Origin: Psychroflexus sp. ALD_RP9
GTDB lineage: Bacteria; Bacteroidota; Bacteroidia; Flavobacteriales; Flavobacteriaceae
Length of the DNA: 64,000 bases
Assembly: GCF_017311165.1 (NCBI RefSeq)
Contig: NZ_CP062973.1
Coordinates: forward strand, 1 to 64,000
Direction of reading: 5' to 3'
The notes below the pieces were generated by a model, which saw only the letters and a program-made list of their open reading frames with translations, searched no databases and was not told where the DNA came from. Below are positions 36,001 to 45,132 of this stretch, in pieces. Both the position numbers and the translations under genes were made by a program. Within the stretch, counting starts at the first letter, position 1. Each line of letters starts with the position of its first letter.

Positions 36001-37397
36001 GCTTACGTGCGGTTTTACTCACAGCAAGTTCAACGGCTTTAGGTTTTTTACCAATGGCTATTTCAACTGGTGCTGGTGCCGAAGTTCAACGACCATTAGC
36101 TACGGTAGTTATTGGTGGTTTAGTCACTTCTACCCTACTAACTTTAATTGTTTTACCAGTTTTATATGCTATGAATAATAAAACACCAAAAATAAAATTG
36201 AATAGTCCGTTAAGCATTTTAGTAATTTTATTTTTAGGAACTTCTGTGTCAGGTTTTGCCCAAGAGAATGAATTTGAAGCGCTGAAACAGAAAATGTTAG
36301 ATAACAACCATAAGCTAAAATCAGCACAGCTTCAATCTAAAAGCATGAAAGCTGCTGAAGGTGAAGCCTTTACTTTTAATAAAACCCAAATCTATCAAAA
36401 TTACGATGAGGCTGAAGCAGACCCAATTGCAAATCAACCTTTATATCAATGGGGAATTGTGCAGCAGTTTGATTTTCCGACAGTGTATGCGAACAAACTG
36501 AAACTTAACAAAGTTAAAACTGAGCTTGCAGAAACTCAACTTAGCATCACTGAATTAAAGCAAATTAAAGCCCTTCAAAATAACTATCAAAACTTTTTAG
36601 AAGCGCGAGAAAAGCTGGCTATTTATGATAGTATTTATAAAGTTTATGAGGCGTTTTCACATATGGCAAAACGCAAATTTGAAGAAGGCGAATCTAATTA
36701 TTTAGAAAAAATTACAGCTGAATCTAAAGCTAGTCAAATTGAAATTGATCGCAGTCAACTTCAACAAGATTTGGCGAATAGTAAATTAGCTATTCAAGCC
36801 TTGCTGCAAGTTGAAGAACCTTTAATTTTAAAAGGTCGTCAGCTGAAAAAGCTAGAATTAAAGTCTGTTTTAAAGCAAAATGAAAATTTAAGTATTTCAG
36901 CTTTAACCATCGATCAAAAAATAGCCGAGCAAGCTTCTAAATTAGCTAAACATCAACTATTGCCTGGGATTTCAGCCAGTTATTTCATCAGAAGTAATTC
37001 AGCTATAGACCAAAACTTTAACGGTTATCAAATCGGCTTAAATGTACCATTATTGTTTTTTGGTGATCGATCTAAAATTAAATCGGCACAACTAAAAGCT
37101 CGCGCAAAAAAAGCCGAACTTACCGATGCTAAAATAGCACTTGAAAAGGCACAAGAGCAACTTATAGAATTGCTCGAACTTCAAAAAAATGTTTTAACAA
37201 ATTATGAAAATCATCAGCTTAAAATGGCCACTGAAATTTTAAATACAGCTAAATTGAGTTATAAAGCTGGTGAAATTGACTTTTTTAGATATGTGCAAAG
37301 TATTGAACAAGCACAACGTATTAAACTTGATTATTTAAGCAAATTGCGAGACTACAACCAAACCATTATTCAATTAAACTACTTCTTATTAAATTAA
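33075..37397 (+). CDS. Heavy-metal efflux RND pump (CzcA/CusA family) fused to a TolC-like outer membrane protein
   Basis: 1440 residues. Residues 1 to about 1035 are a complete HME-family RND transporter (12 membrane helices, two large periplasmic loops). The ion-relay motif DFGIIIDGAVIIVE gives Asp400, Asp406 and Glu413, the pattern of Co/Zn/Cd exporters rather than Cu/Ag ones. Residues about 1045-1063 (LSILVILFLGTSVSGFAQ) look like a signal peptide with a signal-peptidase site, and 1064-1440 are an outer membrane efflux (TolC-type) domain. The open frame is uninterrupted. Adaptor gene follows after 4 bp. Such fusions occur in other Bacteroidota. Confidence 0.92.
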   Translation: MLSKLIEFSLKSKFFIILFVLSLVGFGSYSLFNVSIGAVPDITNNQVQVITTSRNLSTADVEQFITYPVELEMANLPGVKEIRSVSKFGLSVVTIVFEDDLGTYLPRQLIAEKLKTAAEKIPASFGTPQMGPITTGLGEIYQYTLEAKPGFEDQYNATELRTIQDWIVKRQLSGIPGVVEINTWGGFLKEYEVSINTKQLQAKDISMSELFLALEDNNSIAGGSYIEKSNEAYFIRGEGLISSLEDIENIVVTVRDNQPIYIKDIAKVGFGHARRFGAITGNGEGEKVLGQVMMLKDADSKRVIDAVKSRIAEIEDSLPEGVYINGFLDRSELIGRTTSTIAENLILGFLVVAFIVIVLIGDWRAGLIISSIIPLSFLSAISLMYVFGVDANLMSLGALDFGIIIDGAVIIVEFVAFKLWQRSNEFNKASSTEIKKLKDKITFNGASKMLNSAIFGQFIILIVFIPILSLSGVEGKMFKPMALTFSFALIGAMILCFTWVPVACSLILKPNAKTFTFSTRLIDGVKKVYLPSIKWALNHTKVVLISALLLLGLGVFTFSKMGGEFVPTLDEGDFVIQPILKTGKSLKSTVERTTKIEGILLDKFPEVTQVVSRIGAAEVPTDPMSMQDSDIIVHLKPKSEWTSADTKEELAQKIKEALAIIPGMDLEFTQPIEMRFNELITGVRSDIAIKIFGEDLDILAQKGNEIQELIENVEGAADISVEKIVGLPQLSVQYKRDKIARYGLNIKAINSIITAGFAGKAIGVVFEGEKRFDLVVRLQKSQRQRIEDLKNLMIDTPTSGKIPLDEVAEINYDKGPAKISRDNTKRRIVIGVNVRNRDLASVVADIQKLVKDNINLPVGYTITYGGQFENLESAKARLKIAVPIALILIYIMLFFALKKHRDALLIFTAIPFSAIGGIFLLWLRDMPFSISAGVGFIALFGIAVLNGIILVEYFKDILKTHDNLSLQHIVDATQDRLRAVLLTASSTALGFLPMAISTGAGAEVQRPLATVVIGGLVTSTLLTLIVLPVLYAMNNKTPKIKLNSPLSILVILFLGTSVSGFAQENEFEALKQKMLDNNHKLKSAQLQSKSMKAAEGEAFTFNKTQIYQNYDEAEADPIANQPLYQWGIVQQFDFPTVYANKLKLNKVKTELAETQLSITELKQIKALQNNYQNFLEAREKLAIYDSIYKVYEAFSHMAKRKFEEGESNYLEKITAESKASQIEIDRSQLQQDLANSKLAIQALLQVEEPLILKGRQLKKLELKSVLKQNENLSISALTIDQKIAEQASKLAKHQLLPGISASYFIRSNSAIDQNFNGYQIGLNVPLLFFGDRSKIKSAQLKARAKKAELTDAKIALEKAQEQLIELLELQKNVLTNYENHQLKMATEILNTAKLSYKAGEIDFFRYVQSIEQAQRIKLDYLSKLRDYNQTIIQLNYFLLN

Positions 37398-37401
37398 ACC
37401 T

Positions 37402-38556
37402 ATGAAACGTTCTATTATACTTTTGCTTTTAATATTTGCAAACTTAAGCAGCTCATGCGGTGATTCTTCTAAAGAGACTTCAACCGAAGATAAAAACAAG
37501 GCTGATGATGACCATATAATCCTCAGTGATCAACAATTCAAGTCAGCCCAACTTCAATTAGGCACACCTGAATTCAAAAAATTTTCAGAACAATTTGAAG
37601 TAACTGGTGTTATTGATGTGCCACCAAAAAACAGAGCTTCCGTAACTGCTTATTTTGATGGTTATGTTACCCAAACTGAATTGCTTGTGGGTGACGAAGT
37701 TAAAAAAGGTGATGTTTTGGTGAAGTTAAAACATCCTAACTTTATTAAAATTCAGCAAAACTATGTTGAAGCTTTAAGCAATTTAGATTATCAAAAGTCT
37801 GAGTTTGACCGGAAACAAAAGCTTTACGAAGATCAAGTGATTGCTCAAAAAGTGTTTCAATCAACCAAAAACCAATTTTTAAACGCTAAAGCACAATTGG
37901 CATCAGCAAAAGAGCAAATAAAGTTAATGAACCTTAGTCCTAAACAAGTCGCTCAAGGAAATTTTACTTCTGAAATTCATATTTTGGCGCCTATAAGTGG
38001 TAAAGTTTCAAAACTAAATGTGGCACAAGGTAAATTTATTGCCAAATCTGATATGATTATGGAAATTTTAGATGTTGACCATGTACATTTAGAATTAGAT
38101 GTATTTGAAAAAGACCTTTTAAAAATACATAAAGGAGATACCTTAAGTTTTAGCATTCCTGAAGTGTCTAACCAAAGTTTTAAAGCCTATGTACGATTAA
38201 TTGGCGCTGAAATTAGTCCAAACAGACGTGTTCGTGTTCATGCACATCCTATTAACGAAAATGTAAATTTTAAAGTTGGTATGTTTGTAAATGCAACTTT
38301 TAAAACAGATGAAAAAAAGTTAATCGCTCTGCCAGAAGCTGCTTTTACAAATCTAGATAATCAAACCTTTATTTTGCAACTGGATAAAAAAGCAACTCAT
38401 AACTACCAGTTTTCTAAGCTAAACGTAGAAAGCTCTGCGCCACAAAATGGCTATAAACCAATTTTGAATGCTGATAAAATTAATTTAGAAGCACAATATT
38501 TAACCAATGGCGTTTTTGATTTAATTACCAATAGTGGTGGCGGACATAGCCATTAA
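37402..38556 (+). CDS. RND efflux periplasmic adaptor (CzcB/CusB type) lipoprotein
   Basis: 384 residues. Lipoprotein signal peptide ending LSSSC (lipidated Cys19). It has split biotinyl-lipoyl halves (VTAYFDGYVTQTELLVGDEVKKGDVL and IHILAPISGKVSKLNVAQGKFI) flanking an alpha-hairpin coiled coil (about 110-175), then a beta-barrel domain and a membrane-proximal domain. It ends in a His tail, GGGHSH. It bridges the RND and TolC parts encoded just upstream. Confidence 0.92.
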   Translation: MKRSIILLLLIFANLSSSCGDSSKETSTEDKNKADDDHIILSDQQFKSAQLQLGTPEFKKFSEQFEVTGVIDVPPKNRASVTAYFDGYVTQTELLVGDEVKKGDVLVKLKHPNFIKIQQNYVEALSNLDYQKSEFDRKQKLYEDQVIAQKVFQSTKNQFLNAKAQLASAKEQIKLMNLSPKQVAQGNFTSEIHILAPISGKVSKLNVAQGKFIAKSDMIMEILDVDHVHLELDVFEKDLLKIHKGDTLSFSIPEVSNQSFKAYVRLIGAEISPNRRVRVHAHPINENVNFKVGMFVNATFKTDEKKLIALPEAAFTNLDNQTFILQLDKKATHNYQFSKLNVESSAPQNGYKPILNADKINLEAQYLTNGVFDLITNSGGGHSH

Positions 38557-38561
38557 TAATT

Positions 38562-38744
38562 ATGAATAAATCTAATTTTACCATTCTCATAGCCGAAGAC
38601 CAACTAGACATTGCAAAATTTCTAAAGCAAGGACTTACAGAAGAAGGCTTAAAAAGCGGCGCTAATGATTTGATGGCAATCAAGCAGCCGATCCTTTTGT
38701 TGCTTCTTCAGGAGCTTCAGAAAAAGACACATGGTTTGGCTTAA
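38562..38744 (+). pseudogene. Truncated response regulator (receiver stub)
   Basis: The first ~30 codons encode the start of a receiver domain (TILIAEDQLDIAKFLKQGLTEEG) with the acidic pocket residues but nothing beyond the first helix: no phospho-acceptor Asp, no DNA-binding domain. At about 38650 the reading continues into SGAND, which belongs to the DUF3570 gene, then drifts out of frame and stops. The expected partners, the rest of the regulator and a histidine kinase, are missing. Best read as the left side of a deletion that removed the metal-sensing two-component system. Confidence 0.75.
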
Positions 38745-39658
38745 CAGCATCTTACTCACACTCGTCTGATGATAGAAATACAATTCTTAGTGGAAACGTT
38801 TCTTTTGCAAATGAATATGATTATACCTCATTTGGGTTTGGAGGAAGTTTAACAAAATTATTCAATCAAAAAAATACTGAAGTACAACTTAAAGGAAATA
38901 TTTATTTAGACCAATGGAACCCTCAATACCCGATTGAGTTTAGAGAAGACTTTAATTTAAACAATTATAATTATCAAGGTGAAATTAACTTTTCACCAAA
39001 CTATTCGAATTTTGAGTCTCTAAACAGAAATTCATATAGTCTAGGTTTAAGTGTATCTCAAATACTCTCAAAATCAATTCAAACCTCATTTATAGCTGAT
39101 TTTGTTGTACAAGATGGCTTATTATCGACACCACACCAACGTGTCTATTTTGAAGATTTACAAGATACCATGATCGAGAATTTTATGCTTGCTAATGATG
39201 TAGAGCGCTTGCCAGATTCAAGAACTAAAATAGCCATTGGTAACCGATCGAGTTTTTATATCAATCAAAACTTGATTGTAAGAAGTTACTACCGCTATTA
39301 TACTGATGATTGGGGTATAAATTCTCATACGTTTAAAGTTGAATTACCTATCAAGTTTGGCATCAATTATACGCTATATCCCAGCTATCGGTATTATACA
39401 CAAACACAAACTGACTATTTTGGAGAATTTAATACTTTATCATCAAGCGATGAATTTTACACCTCAGATAACGATTTAGCATCTTATAATGCTAATCAAT
39501 ATAGTTTAGGTTTTAAATATTATGATCCTTTAAATTCATTTAAAATTGGTGGTTTTGGATTAAAAAGCATACAGTTAGAATATAATTATTACGAGCGAAC
39601 CACACAAAATTTTAATGCAAACATAAGCTCTTTAGGGTTTACGTTTATAGCGGATTAG
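38655..39658 (+). pseudogene. DUF3570 protein remnant (5'-truncated, frameshifted)
   Basis: A 329-residue open frame runs from 38669 to 39658 with no start codon near its beginning. It holds the C-terminal beta-barrel-like part of a flavobacterial DUF3570 protein (SSGASEKDTWFGLTASY ... NISSLGFTFIAD). The N-terminal portion is absent. The codons before it (AGC GGC GCT AAT GAT) continue the same protein in the frame of the response-regulator stub; a loss of one T in GATTTGAT (38667-38674) would explain the shift. An internal ATG at 39170 could at most give a 162-residue tail. Confidence 0.75.
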
Positions 39659-39666
39659 TAATCATT

Positions 39667-39699
39667 AAAAAAGCCATCTAGAAGACCCGGACGGCTTTT
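39667..39699 (+). terminator. Terminator after the DUF3570 remnant
   Basis: AAAAAAGCC (39667-39675) pairs with GGCTTTT (39693-39699), with T/A runs on both sides; it sits between convergent features and may also serve purA. Confidence 0.65.
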
Positions 39700-39718
39700 C
39701 AACTAAAAGTTTTAGCTG

Positions 39719-40990
39719 CTAACGCAAAATAGTTTCTTTACGATCTGGCCCAACTGAAACAATACTAATATTTACACCAACATAATTTTCTATAAAACCG
39801 ATATAGTCTTTGAGCGCTTGAGGCAAATCGTTAAAGTTGGTTATGTTTGAAATATCTTCATTCCAACCTTTAAATGATTGATAAACAGGTGAAAGGTTTT
39901 CAGCTTCTATATTGTAAGGTAAATGTTTAATTTCTTCACCATTATATTGATAAGCAATTCCTACCTTCAAGCTTTCAAAACCGCTTAACACATCTGCTTT
40001 CATCATCATTAATTCGGTAACGCCATTGACTTGTACAGCGTATTTGAGAGCCACCAAATCTAACCAACCACAGCGTCTTGGGCGTCCGGTTGTTGCACCA
40101 AATTCGTGACCAACTTTAGCCATTTGTGCTCCATCTTCATCAAACAATTCAGTTGGAAATGGTCCGCTACCAACGCGTGTCGTGTAAGCCTTAAAAATAC
40201 CAAAAACAGATTTGATATGACTTGGAGCTATGCCTAAACCTGTACAAGCACCAGCTGCTGTTGTGTTTGAAGAAGTTACATATGGATACGTACCAAAATC
40301 TATGTCCAGTAAAGAGCCTTGTGCACCTTCTGCTAAAATAGGTTTATCAGCTTGTTGAGCTTGATATAAATATTCTTCTGAATCTATAAATTGTAATGTT
40401 TTTATAACTTTTACTGCTTCAAAAAACTCTGCCTCTAACTCCTTAAGGTTGTACTGAACATCAACATTGTAAAATTCAATCATGGCTTGATGCTTCTTAG
40501 CTAATTGGCGGTATTTTTCTTTCCAATTTTTCAATTCTAAATCACCTACTCTTAAACCGTTTCTTCCAGTTTTATCCATATATGTAGGACCAATTCCTTT
40601 TAAGGTAGAACCAATTTTTGCTTTTCCTTTTGCAGTTTCGGAGGCTGCATCAAGCAAACGATGTGTTGGTAAAATTAAGTGTGCTTTTCTTGAAATCAGT
40701 AAAGATGATTTATAATCAACTTTGTATTGATCAAGACCTTCTAGCTCTTTTTTAAAAATTACAGGATCGATTACAACGCCATTACCAACTACATTGGTGG
40801 CGTTTTTATGAAAAATTCCAGAAGGTATCGTGTGTAGGACATGTTTGATACCATCAAACTCTAAAGTATGACCAGCGTTGGGACCACCTTGAAATCGAGC
40901 TATTATGTTGTACTTCTTGGTTAAAAAATCTACAATTTTACCTTTTCCTTCGTCGCCCCATTGGAGGCCTAGCAGTAAATCTACAGCCAT
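39719..40990 (-). CDS. purA: Adenylosuccinate synthetase
   Basis: Makes adenylosuccinate from IMP, aspartate and GTP. 423 residues. N-terminal GDEGKGKIVD P-loop with the catalytic Asp, IMP-binding GPNAGHT, the STLKGIGPTY loop, QGSLLDIDFGTYPYVTSS and the GTP-binding VGPDR near the end are all intact. It overlaps the Fur-family gene by one base (stop/start), so the two are cotranslated. Confidence 0.97.
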   Translation of the reverse strand: MAVDLLLGLQWGDEGKGKIVDFLTKKYNIIARFQGGPNAGHTLEFDGIKHVLHTIPSGIFHKNATNVVGNGVVIDPVIFKKELEGLDQYKVDYKSSLLISRKAHLILPTHRLLDAASETAKGKAKIGSTLKGIGPTYMDKTGRNGLRVGDLELKNWKEKYRQLAKKHQAMIEFYNVDVQYNLKELEAEFFEAVKVIKTLQFIDSEEYLYQAQQADKPILAEGAQGSLLDIDFGTYPYVTSSNTTAAGACTGLGIAPSHIKSVFGIFKAYTTRVGSGPFPTELFDEDGAQMAKVGHEFGATTGRPRRCGWLDLVALKYAVQVNGVTELMMMKADVLSGFESLKVGIAYQYNGEEIKHLPYNIEAENLSPVYQSFKGWNEDISNITNFNDLPQALKDYIGFIENYVGVNISIVSVGPDRKETILR

Positions 40991-41448
40991 TACTTTTTTG
41001 TGTTGTTTTTTGTACCGTAAAAGTACAGTGAATGTTTATCTATTGATATATTGAAGACTTCTTCGATTGTTTTTTTAATTGATTCTATCCGAGGATCACA
41101 AAACTCAATCACTTCACCAGTATCGGTTAAAATAACGTGGTCATGTTGTTTATCAAAATAGGATTTTTCGTATTGAGCTTGATTTTTTCCAAACTGATGT
41201 TTGCGAACCAAACCACAATCTAATAATAAATCTATTGTATTGTAAAGTGTAGCTCTACTTACACGATAATTCTTGTTTTTCATGGTAATATAAAGCGACT
41301 CAATATCAAAATGCTCTTGATTTTGATATATTTCTTGTAAAATAGCGAAACGTTCTGGTGTTTTGCGATGACCGTTGTCTTCTAAAAATTTAGTAAATAC
41401 ATTTTTAACGACAGCTTGGTCTTTGTTGATTGTAGAGTTGTTTGCCAT
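40990..41448 (-). CDS. Fur/PerR family transcriptional regulator
   Basis: 152 residues. A winged helix ([17 protein letters not shown] ... [21 protein letters not shown]) is followed by the dimerisation domain with the His-X-His metal site ([20 protein letters not shown]). The CxxC pairs that bind structural zinc in many Fur proteins are absent; only a single Cys remains in that region. Regulon is unknown (iron, zinc or peroxide). Its own -7 box lies 4 bases before the ATG. The relA-fur-purA order appears conserved in flavobacteria (from memory). Confidence 0.92.
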   Translation of the reverse strand: MANNSTINKDQAVVKNVFTKFLEDNGHRKTPERFAILQEIYQNQEHFDIESLYITMKNKNYRVSRATLYNTIDLLLDCGLVRKHQFGKNQAQYEKSYFDKQHDHVILTDTGEVIEFCDPRIESIKKTIEEVFNISIDKHSLYFYGTKNNTKK

Positions 41449-41452
41449 AATG

Positions 41453-41460
41453 CAAATTTA
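41453..41460 (-). promoter_or_regulatory. Promoter -7 element of the Fur-family gene
   Basis: On the minus strand TAAATTTG ends 4 bases before the ATG at 41448, inside the 17-bp gap after rel. It predicts a leaderless transcript separate from rel. Confidence 0.55.
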
Positions 41461-41465
41461 AAGTT

Positions 41466-43685
41466 TTATTCTCGTGTTGCCTTATCGATTCCATCAATTT
41501 TTTTAATCCGGTCTAAAAGTCTTTGAATTTCGCTATTGTTTTTTACTTTAACAACTATTCGACCTTCAAAAACACCGTGATTACTTTCAAATGAAATACT
41601 ATGCATGTTAACATGTAAATTTTTTGAAATTTCATTGGTGATATCACTAATTAAGCCCAAATTATCTAAACCTGTTAATTTAATACTTGCCTTAAACTCT
41701 TCTTGAGATGAATCTATCCATTTCGCTTTTAAAATTCTATAGGCATAATTACTTTGAAGTTGAATGGCGTTCGGACAGTTTTTTTTATGAACTTTTATTT
41801 CACCCTTAACCGTTGTGAAGCCAAATACATCATCACCAGGAATTGGGTTACAACAACTCGCAAGTGTATAATCAAGTTTTTGATCGTCGTCTCCAAATAC
41901 TAAGGCATCATAACGTTCTGTAATTTCATCTAAACTTAACGAGTTTTGGGGTTTTACGGGCTTTCTTATTTTATTTTTAAAGAATGAAACAAAGGCATTG
42001 TTTTTTGAAGACACATAATCTTTAATGGCCTTATTGTCTATTGTACCAATCCCAACACGATAAAATAAATCTTTACTCGTTTTTAGTTTGAAATGGTTTA
42101 CCATTTCATTGACTGTTTTTTCGTTAAGTTGTATCCGCTGTGATTTTAATTTTCTATTTAAAATGACTTTACCTTCTTCGGCTATTTGCTTTTTCTCTTC
42201 GTTAAGTACCGATTTTATTTTAGATTTTGCACGTGCTGTTTGTGTAATGTCTAGCCAGTTTTTGGTAGGCTTGGCTGTTTTTGAAGTAATAATTTCAACC
42301 TGGTCACCACTTTTTAAAACCCGACTTAAAGGCACAATTTTCCCATTCACTTTAGCACCTCTGGTGTGCATACCAATATCAGTATGAATGGAAAAAGCAA
42401 AATCTAAAACTGTAGCTCCTTTAGGTAAGGATTTGAGGTCGCCTTGTGGTGTAAACACAAATATTTCTTTAGCGTAAAGATTAAGCTTGAACTGTTCAAC
42501 AAAATCGACTGCATTAAGTTCATTATTTTCTAGAGCTTCTTGAAGGCGATTTAACCAAATATCAATACCTTGATCTTCAACTTGACTATCGCCATGTTTA
42601 TATTTGTAATGTGCTGCATAACCTTTTTCGGCTATTTCGTTCATGCGCTCACTTCTTATTTGAACTTCAACCCAACGGCCTTTTGGTCCCATAACTGTAA
42701 TATGCAAAGCTTCATATCCGGTAGATTTAGGCGATGAAATCCAGTCACGCAATCGAGTTGGATTTGGCCGATAGTGATCTGTTACAATTGAATAAATTTT
42801 CCAAGCTAGAAATTTTTCTGATTCTAAATCAGATTTGTAAATAATCCTTATAGCGAACTTATCGTATATTTCGTCGAAAGATATATTTTGAGCCGAAATT
42901 TTTTTTCGGATGGAGTAAATAGATTTTGGCCGACCTTTAATTTGAAAATCGATTTGTTCTTTATCAAGCGAGGTTTTTATGGATGTTGCAAATGATTCTA
43001 TATAAGCATCTTGTTCTTCTTTACTATCTTGAATTTTACCTAAAATATCATTATAAACTTCAGGTTCTGTATACTTTAAACTTAAATCTTCAAGTTCTGT
43101 TTTTATGTTATATAAACCAATTCTATGAGCTAATGGTGCATAGATGTAAAGCGTTTCAGAAGCAATTTTTACTTGTTTATCTGGCCGCATAGCATCCATA
43201 GTTTGCATGTTATGAAGACGGTCTGCAATTTTAATGATTATAACACGAATGTCATCATTAAGTGTTAATAACATTTTCCTGAAGTTCTCAGCCTGAAGCG
43301 ATATATCACCTTCTTTTTTTAAGGATGAAATTTTAGTTAAGCCATCAACAATTCTAGCAATAGTTTCACCAAACATTTGCTCAATATCAGCTAAAGTAAA
43401 CTCAGTATCTTCAACTACATCATGAAGCAATGCTGCTGTAATAGAAGTGGCGTCTAAACCAATTTCTGAAGCCACAATTTTAGCTACTGCGATAGGATGA
43501 AATACGTAAGCTTCTCCAGATTTACGGCGTTGGTCTTTATGCGCTTCAACAGCAGTTTCAAAGGCTTTACGAATCATTTGCTTATCTTCTTTAGTTAAGA
43601 TTCGATAGCTAACACGTAATAGCTCTTTATACTGACGTGCAATTTGTTTGTTTTCTTGCTCTAAGTAAGCCTCGTTTAACTCCAT
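41466..43685 (-). CDS. rel: Bifunctional (p)ppGpp synthetase/hydrolase
   Basis: 739 residues, RelA/SpoT homologue. The HD hydrolase domain is intact (His63 in VFHPIA, His88-Asp89 in ALLHDVVEDT), so hydrolysis should be active. The synthetase domain follows (GRPKSIYSIRKKI ... YEALHITVMGPKGRWVEVQIR), then TGS (about 400-460), a zinc-finger-like CCNPIPGDD segment and a C-terminal ACT domain. It is the single long-form alarmone enzyme in the window; stringent response control. Confidence 0.96.
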   Translation of the reverse strand: MELNEAYLEQENKQIARQYKELLRVSYRILTKEDKQMIRKAFETAVEAHKDQRRKSGEAYVFHPIAVAKIVASEIGLDATSITAALLHDVVEDTEFTLADIEQMFGETIARIVDGLTKISSLKKEGDISLQAENFRKMLLTLNDDIRVIIIKIADRLHNMQTMDAMRPDKQVKIASETLYIYAPLAHRIGLYNIKTELEDLSLKYTEPEVYNDILGKIQDSKEEQDAYIESFATSIKTSLDKEQIDFQIKGRPKSIYSIRKKISAQNISFDEIYDKFAIRIIYKSDLESEKFLAWKIYSIVTDHYRPNPTRLRDWISSPKSTGYEALHITVMGPKGRWVEVQIRSERMNEIAEKGYAAHYKYKHGDSQVEDQGIDIWLNRLQEALENNELNAVDFVEQFKLNLYAKEIFVFTPQGDLKSLPKGATVLDFAFSIHTDIGMHTRGAKVNGKIVPLSRVLKSGDQVEIITSKTAKPTKNWLDITQTARAKSKIKSVLNEEKKQIAEEGKVILNRKLKSQRIQLNEKTVNEMVNHFKLKTSKDLFYRVGIGTIDNKAIKDYVSSKNNAFVSFFKNKIRKPVKPQNSLSLDEITERYDALVFGDDDQKLDYTLASCCNPIPGDDVFGFTTVKGEIKVHKKNCPNAIQLQSNYAYRILKAKWIDSSQEEFKASIKLTGLDNLGLISDITNEISKNLHVNMHSISFESNHGVFEGRIVVKVKNNSEIQRLLDRIKKIDGIDKATRE

Positions 43686-43706
43686 AAATTAATTTATATG
43701 TCTAAA

Positions 43707-44954
43707 TTAAGCATTAGCTTTTAATTTTCTAAATCTTTGCAGTAAAGTTGGGTGCGAATAATTGAAAAAAACATACCAAGGATGCGGTGTTAAATTAGAC
43801 AAGCTCTTTTGGTTGAGTTTTTTTAATGCTGAAATCAAATCATTTTCGTTGAATGTTTTCTTTGCGTAAGCATCGGCTTGATACTCAAAATGACGAGACA
43901 TCAAATTAGTAATAATACTTATGATAAAGCTAACAGGTGAATAAATAAAACCAAAGGCTATTAAACCTATATGAAAATTTGGTTCTTGAACACCAAGTGC
44001 TTGACTAACTTCTGGTTTAACAATAAATAATGAAAGTATATACATGCTTAAACCTAAACTCAAAATTGAAGTTACTAAATTAAAGATGATATGTTTGTGC
44101 TTGTAATGGCCAACTTCATGAGCTAATACAGCAACTATTTCACGAGGTGTTAAATCGTTTATTAAAGTATCATATAAAGTAACTTGCTTTTGAGACCCTA
44201 AACCTGAAAAAAAGGCGTTGGCTTTTGTGCTTCTTTTAGAACCGTCTATAACAAATATTCGAGATAGATTAAAGTTGACCGATTTTGCATAATTCTCTAT
44301 TGAATCACGTAACTTACCATCAGGTAACAGAGACAATTTATTAAATATTGGTAAAATTAACTTGGTATAAAACATGTTAATAATTACAATTAAAACACTT
44401 ATTAACACCCAAGCATACCACCAAAAATTTACGCTAAACCAATAGAATAAATAATAAATTGCAATTAAAAGTAAACCACCTATAATTATGGTGAGAAAAA
44501 AAGATTTCAGCTGGTCTAACCAAAAGGTTTTTAGACTTGTTCTATTAAAATCATATTTTGCTTCAATAACAAAGTTGTGGTACCAATTAAGTGGTAAATT
44601 CAATAGAAAATTAGCGACAAACAAAATCCCAAAAAACACCAACATAACTAAAACCTGACGTTCTATAATAGCTGTGAGATGATAGTGTAAATAAGCAAAG
44701 CTATTAAAAAATAAAAAAATAATCATCAAAAAAGTACTAAAAGAGTTTGTTAGTATCGAAAACCTAAAATTTTCCCTTTTATAGTTTTGAGAATTTTTAT
44801 AAATCACCTCATCATAAACATCAACAAGTTCTGGCGGCAATTTGTCATCAAACTTTTTAGCATTTAATAAAGACAATATCAAGTCGAAACAATAGTTAAA
44901 TAAAATTAAACCAAGTATGATATAAAAAACGGTTTCTGGGTTTAACATGCTCAA
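43707..44954 (-). CDS. M48 family zinc metalloprotease (CAAX protease 1 / Ste24-like)
   Basis: 415-residue inner-membrane protease with about seven membrane segments. The zinc motif HEVGH is in VAVLAHEVGHYKHKH, and the third ligand region is in SRHFEYQADAYA. The N-terminal extension with several helices and the length match Ste24-type rather than HtpX. Bacterial substrates are not known. It is followed by rel on the same strand, 21 bp away. Confidence 0.92.
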   Translation of the reverse strand: MSMLNPETVFYIILGLILFNYCFDLILSLLNAKKFDDKLPPELVDVYDEVIYKNSQNYKRENFRFSILTNSFSTFLMIIFLFFNSFAYLHYHLTAIIERQVLVMLVFFGILFVANFLLNLPLNWYHNFVIEAKYDFNRTSLKTFWLDQLKSFFLTIIIGGLLLIAIYYLFYWFSVNFWWYAWVLISVLIVIINMFYTKLILPIFNKLSLLPDGKLRDSIENYAKSVNFNLSRIFVIDGSKRSTKANAFFSGLGSQKQVTLYDTLINDLTPREIVAVLAHEVGHYKHKHIIFNLVTSILSLGLSMYILSLFIVKPEVSQALGVQEPNFHIGLIAFGFIYSPVSFIISIITNLMSRHFEYQADAYAKKTFNENDLISALKKLNQKSLSNLTPHPWYVFFNYSHPTLLQRFRKLKANA

Positions 44955-45132
44955 GATTTATTTTGGGTAAAAATACATAATCAGGAAATAAAAATTAAAT
45001 ATAAAAATAGACAATAAATATAAGTCTCTGTAAATAAGGCTAAAGTTTTGACTGCCAACAAAAGAAACATGTAAATCATAGAGATTATTAGTAATAAGTA
45101 CCGAAAGTATTGTGATATTCAATTAATGATAT

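Noticed and set aside
33075..37397. Sequencing error fusing two genes
   Set aside because: The junction is an open frame with no near stop/start overlap, and the same fusion architecture is known in other Bacteroidota.
38562..38744. Real 60-residue protein
   Set aside because: Its first half is the start of a receiver domain and its second half is another gene read in the wrong frame after a junction; no coherent fold.
39170..39658. Complete 162-residue gene
   Set aside because: The coding frame is open for 167 codons upstream of this ATG with matching DUF3570 sequence, so it is the tail of a truncated gene.
42088..42387. 99-residue plus-strand ORF inside rel
   Set aside because: Lies wholly within conserved rel coding sequence and shows no family features.
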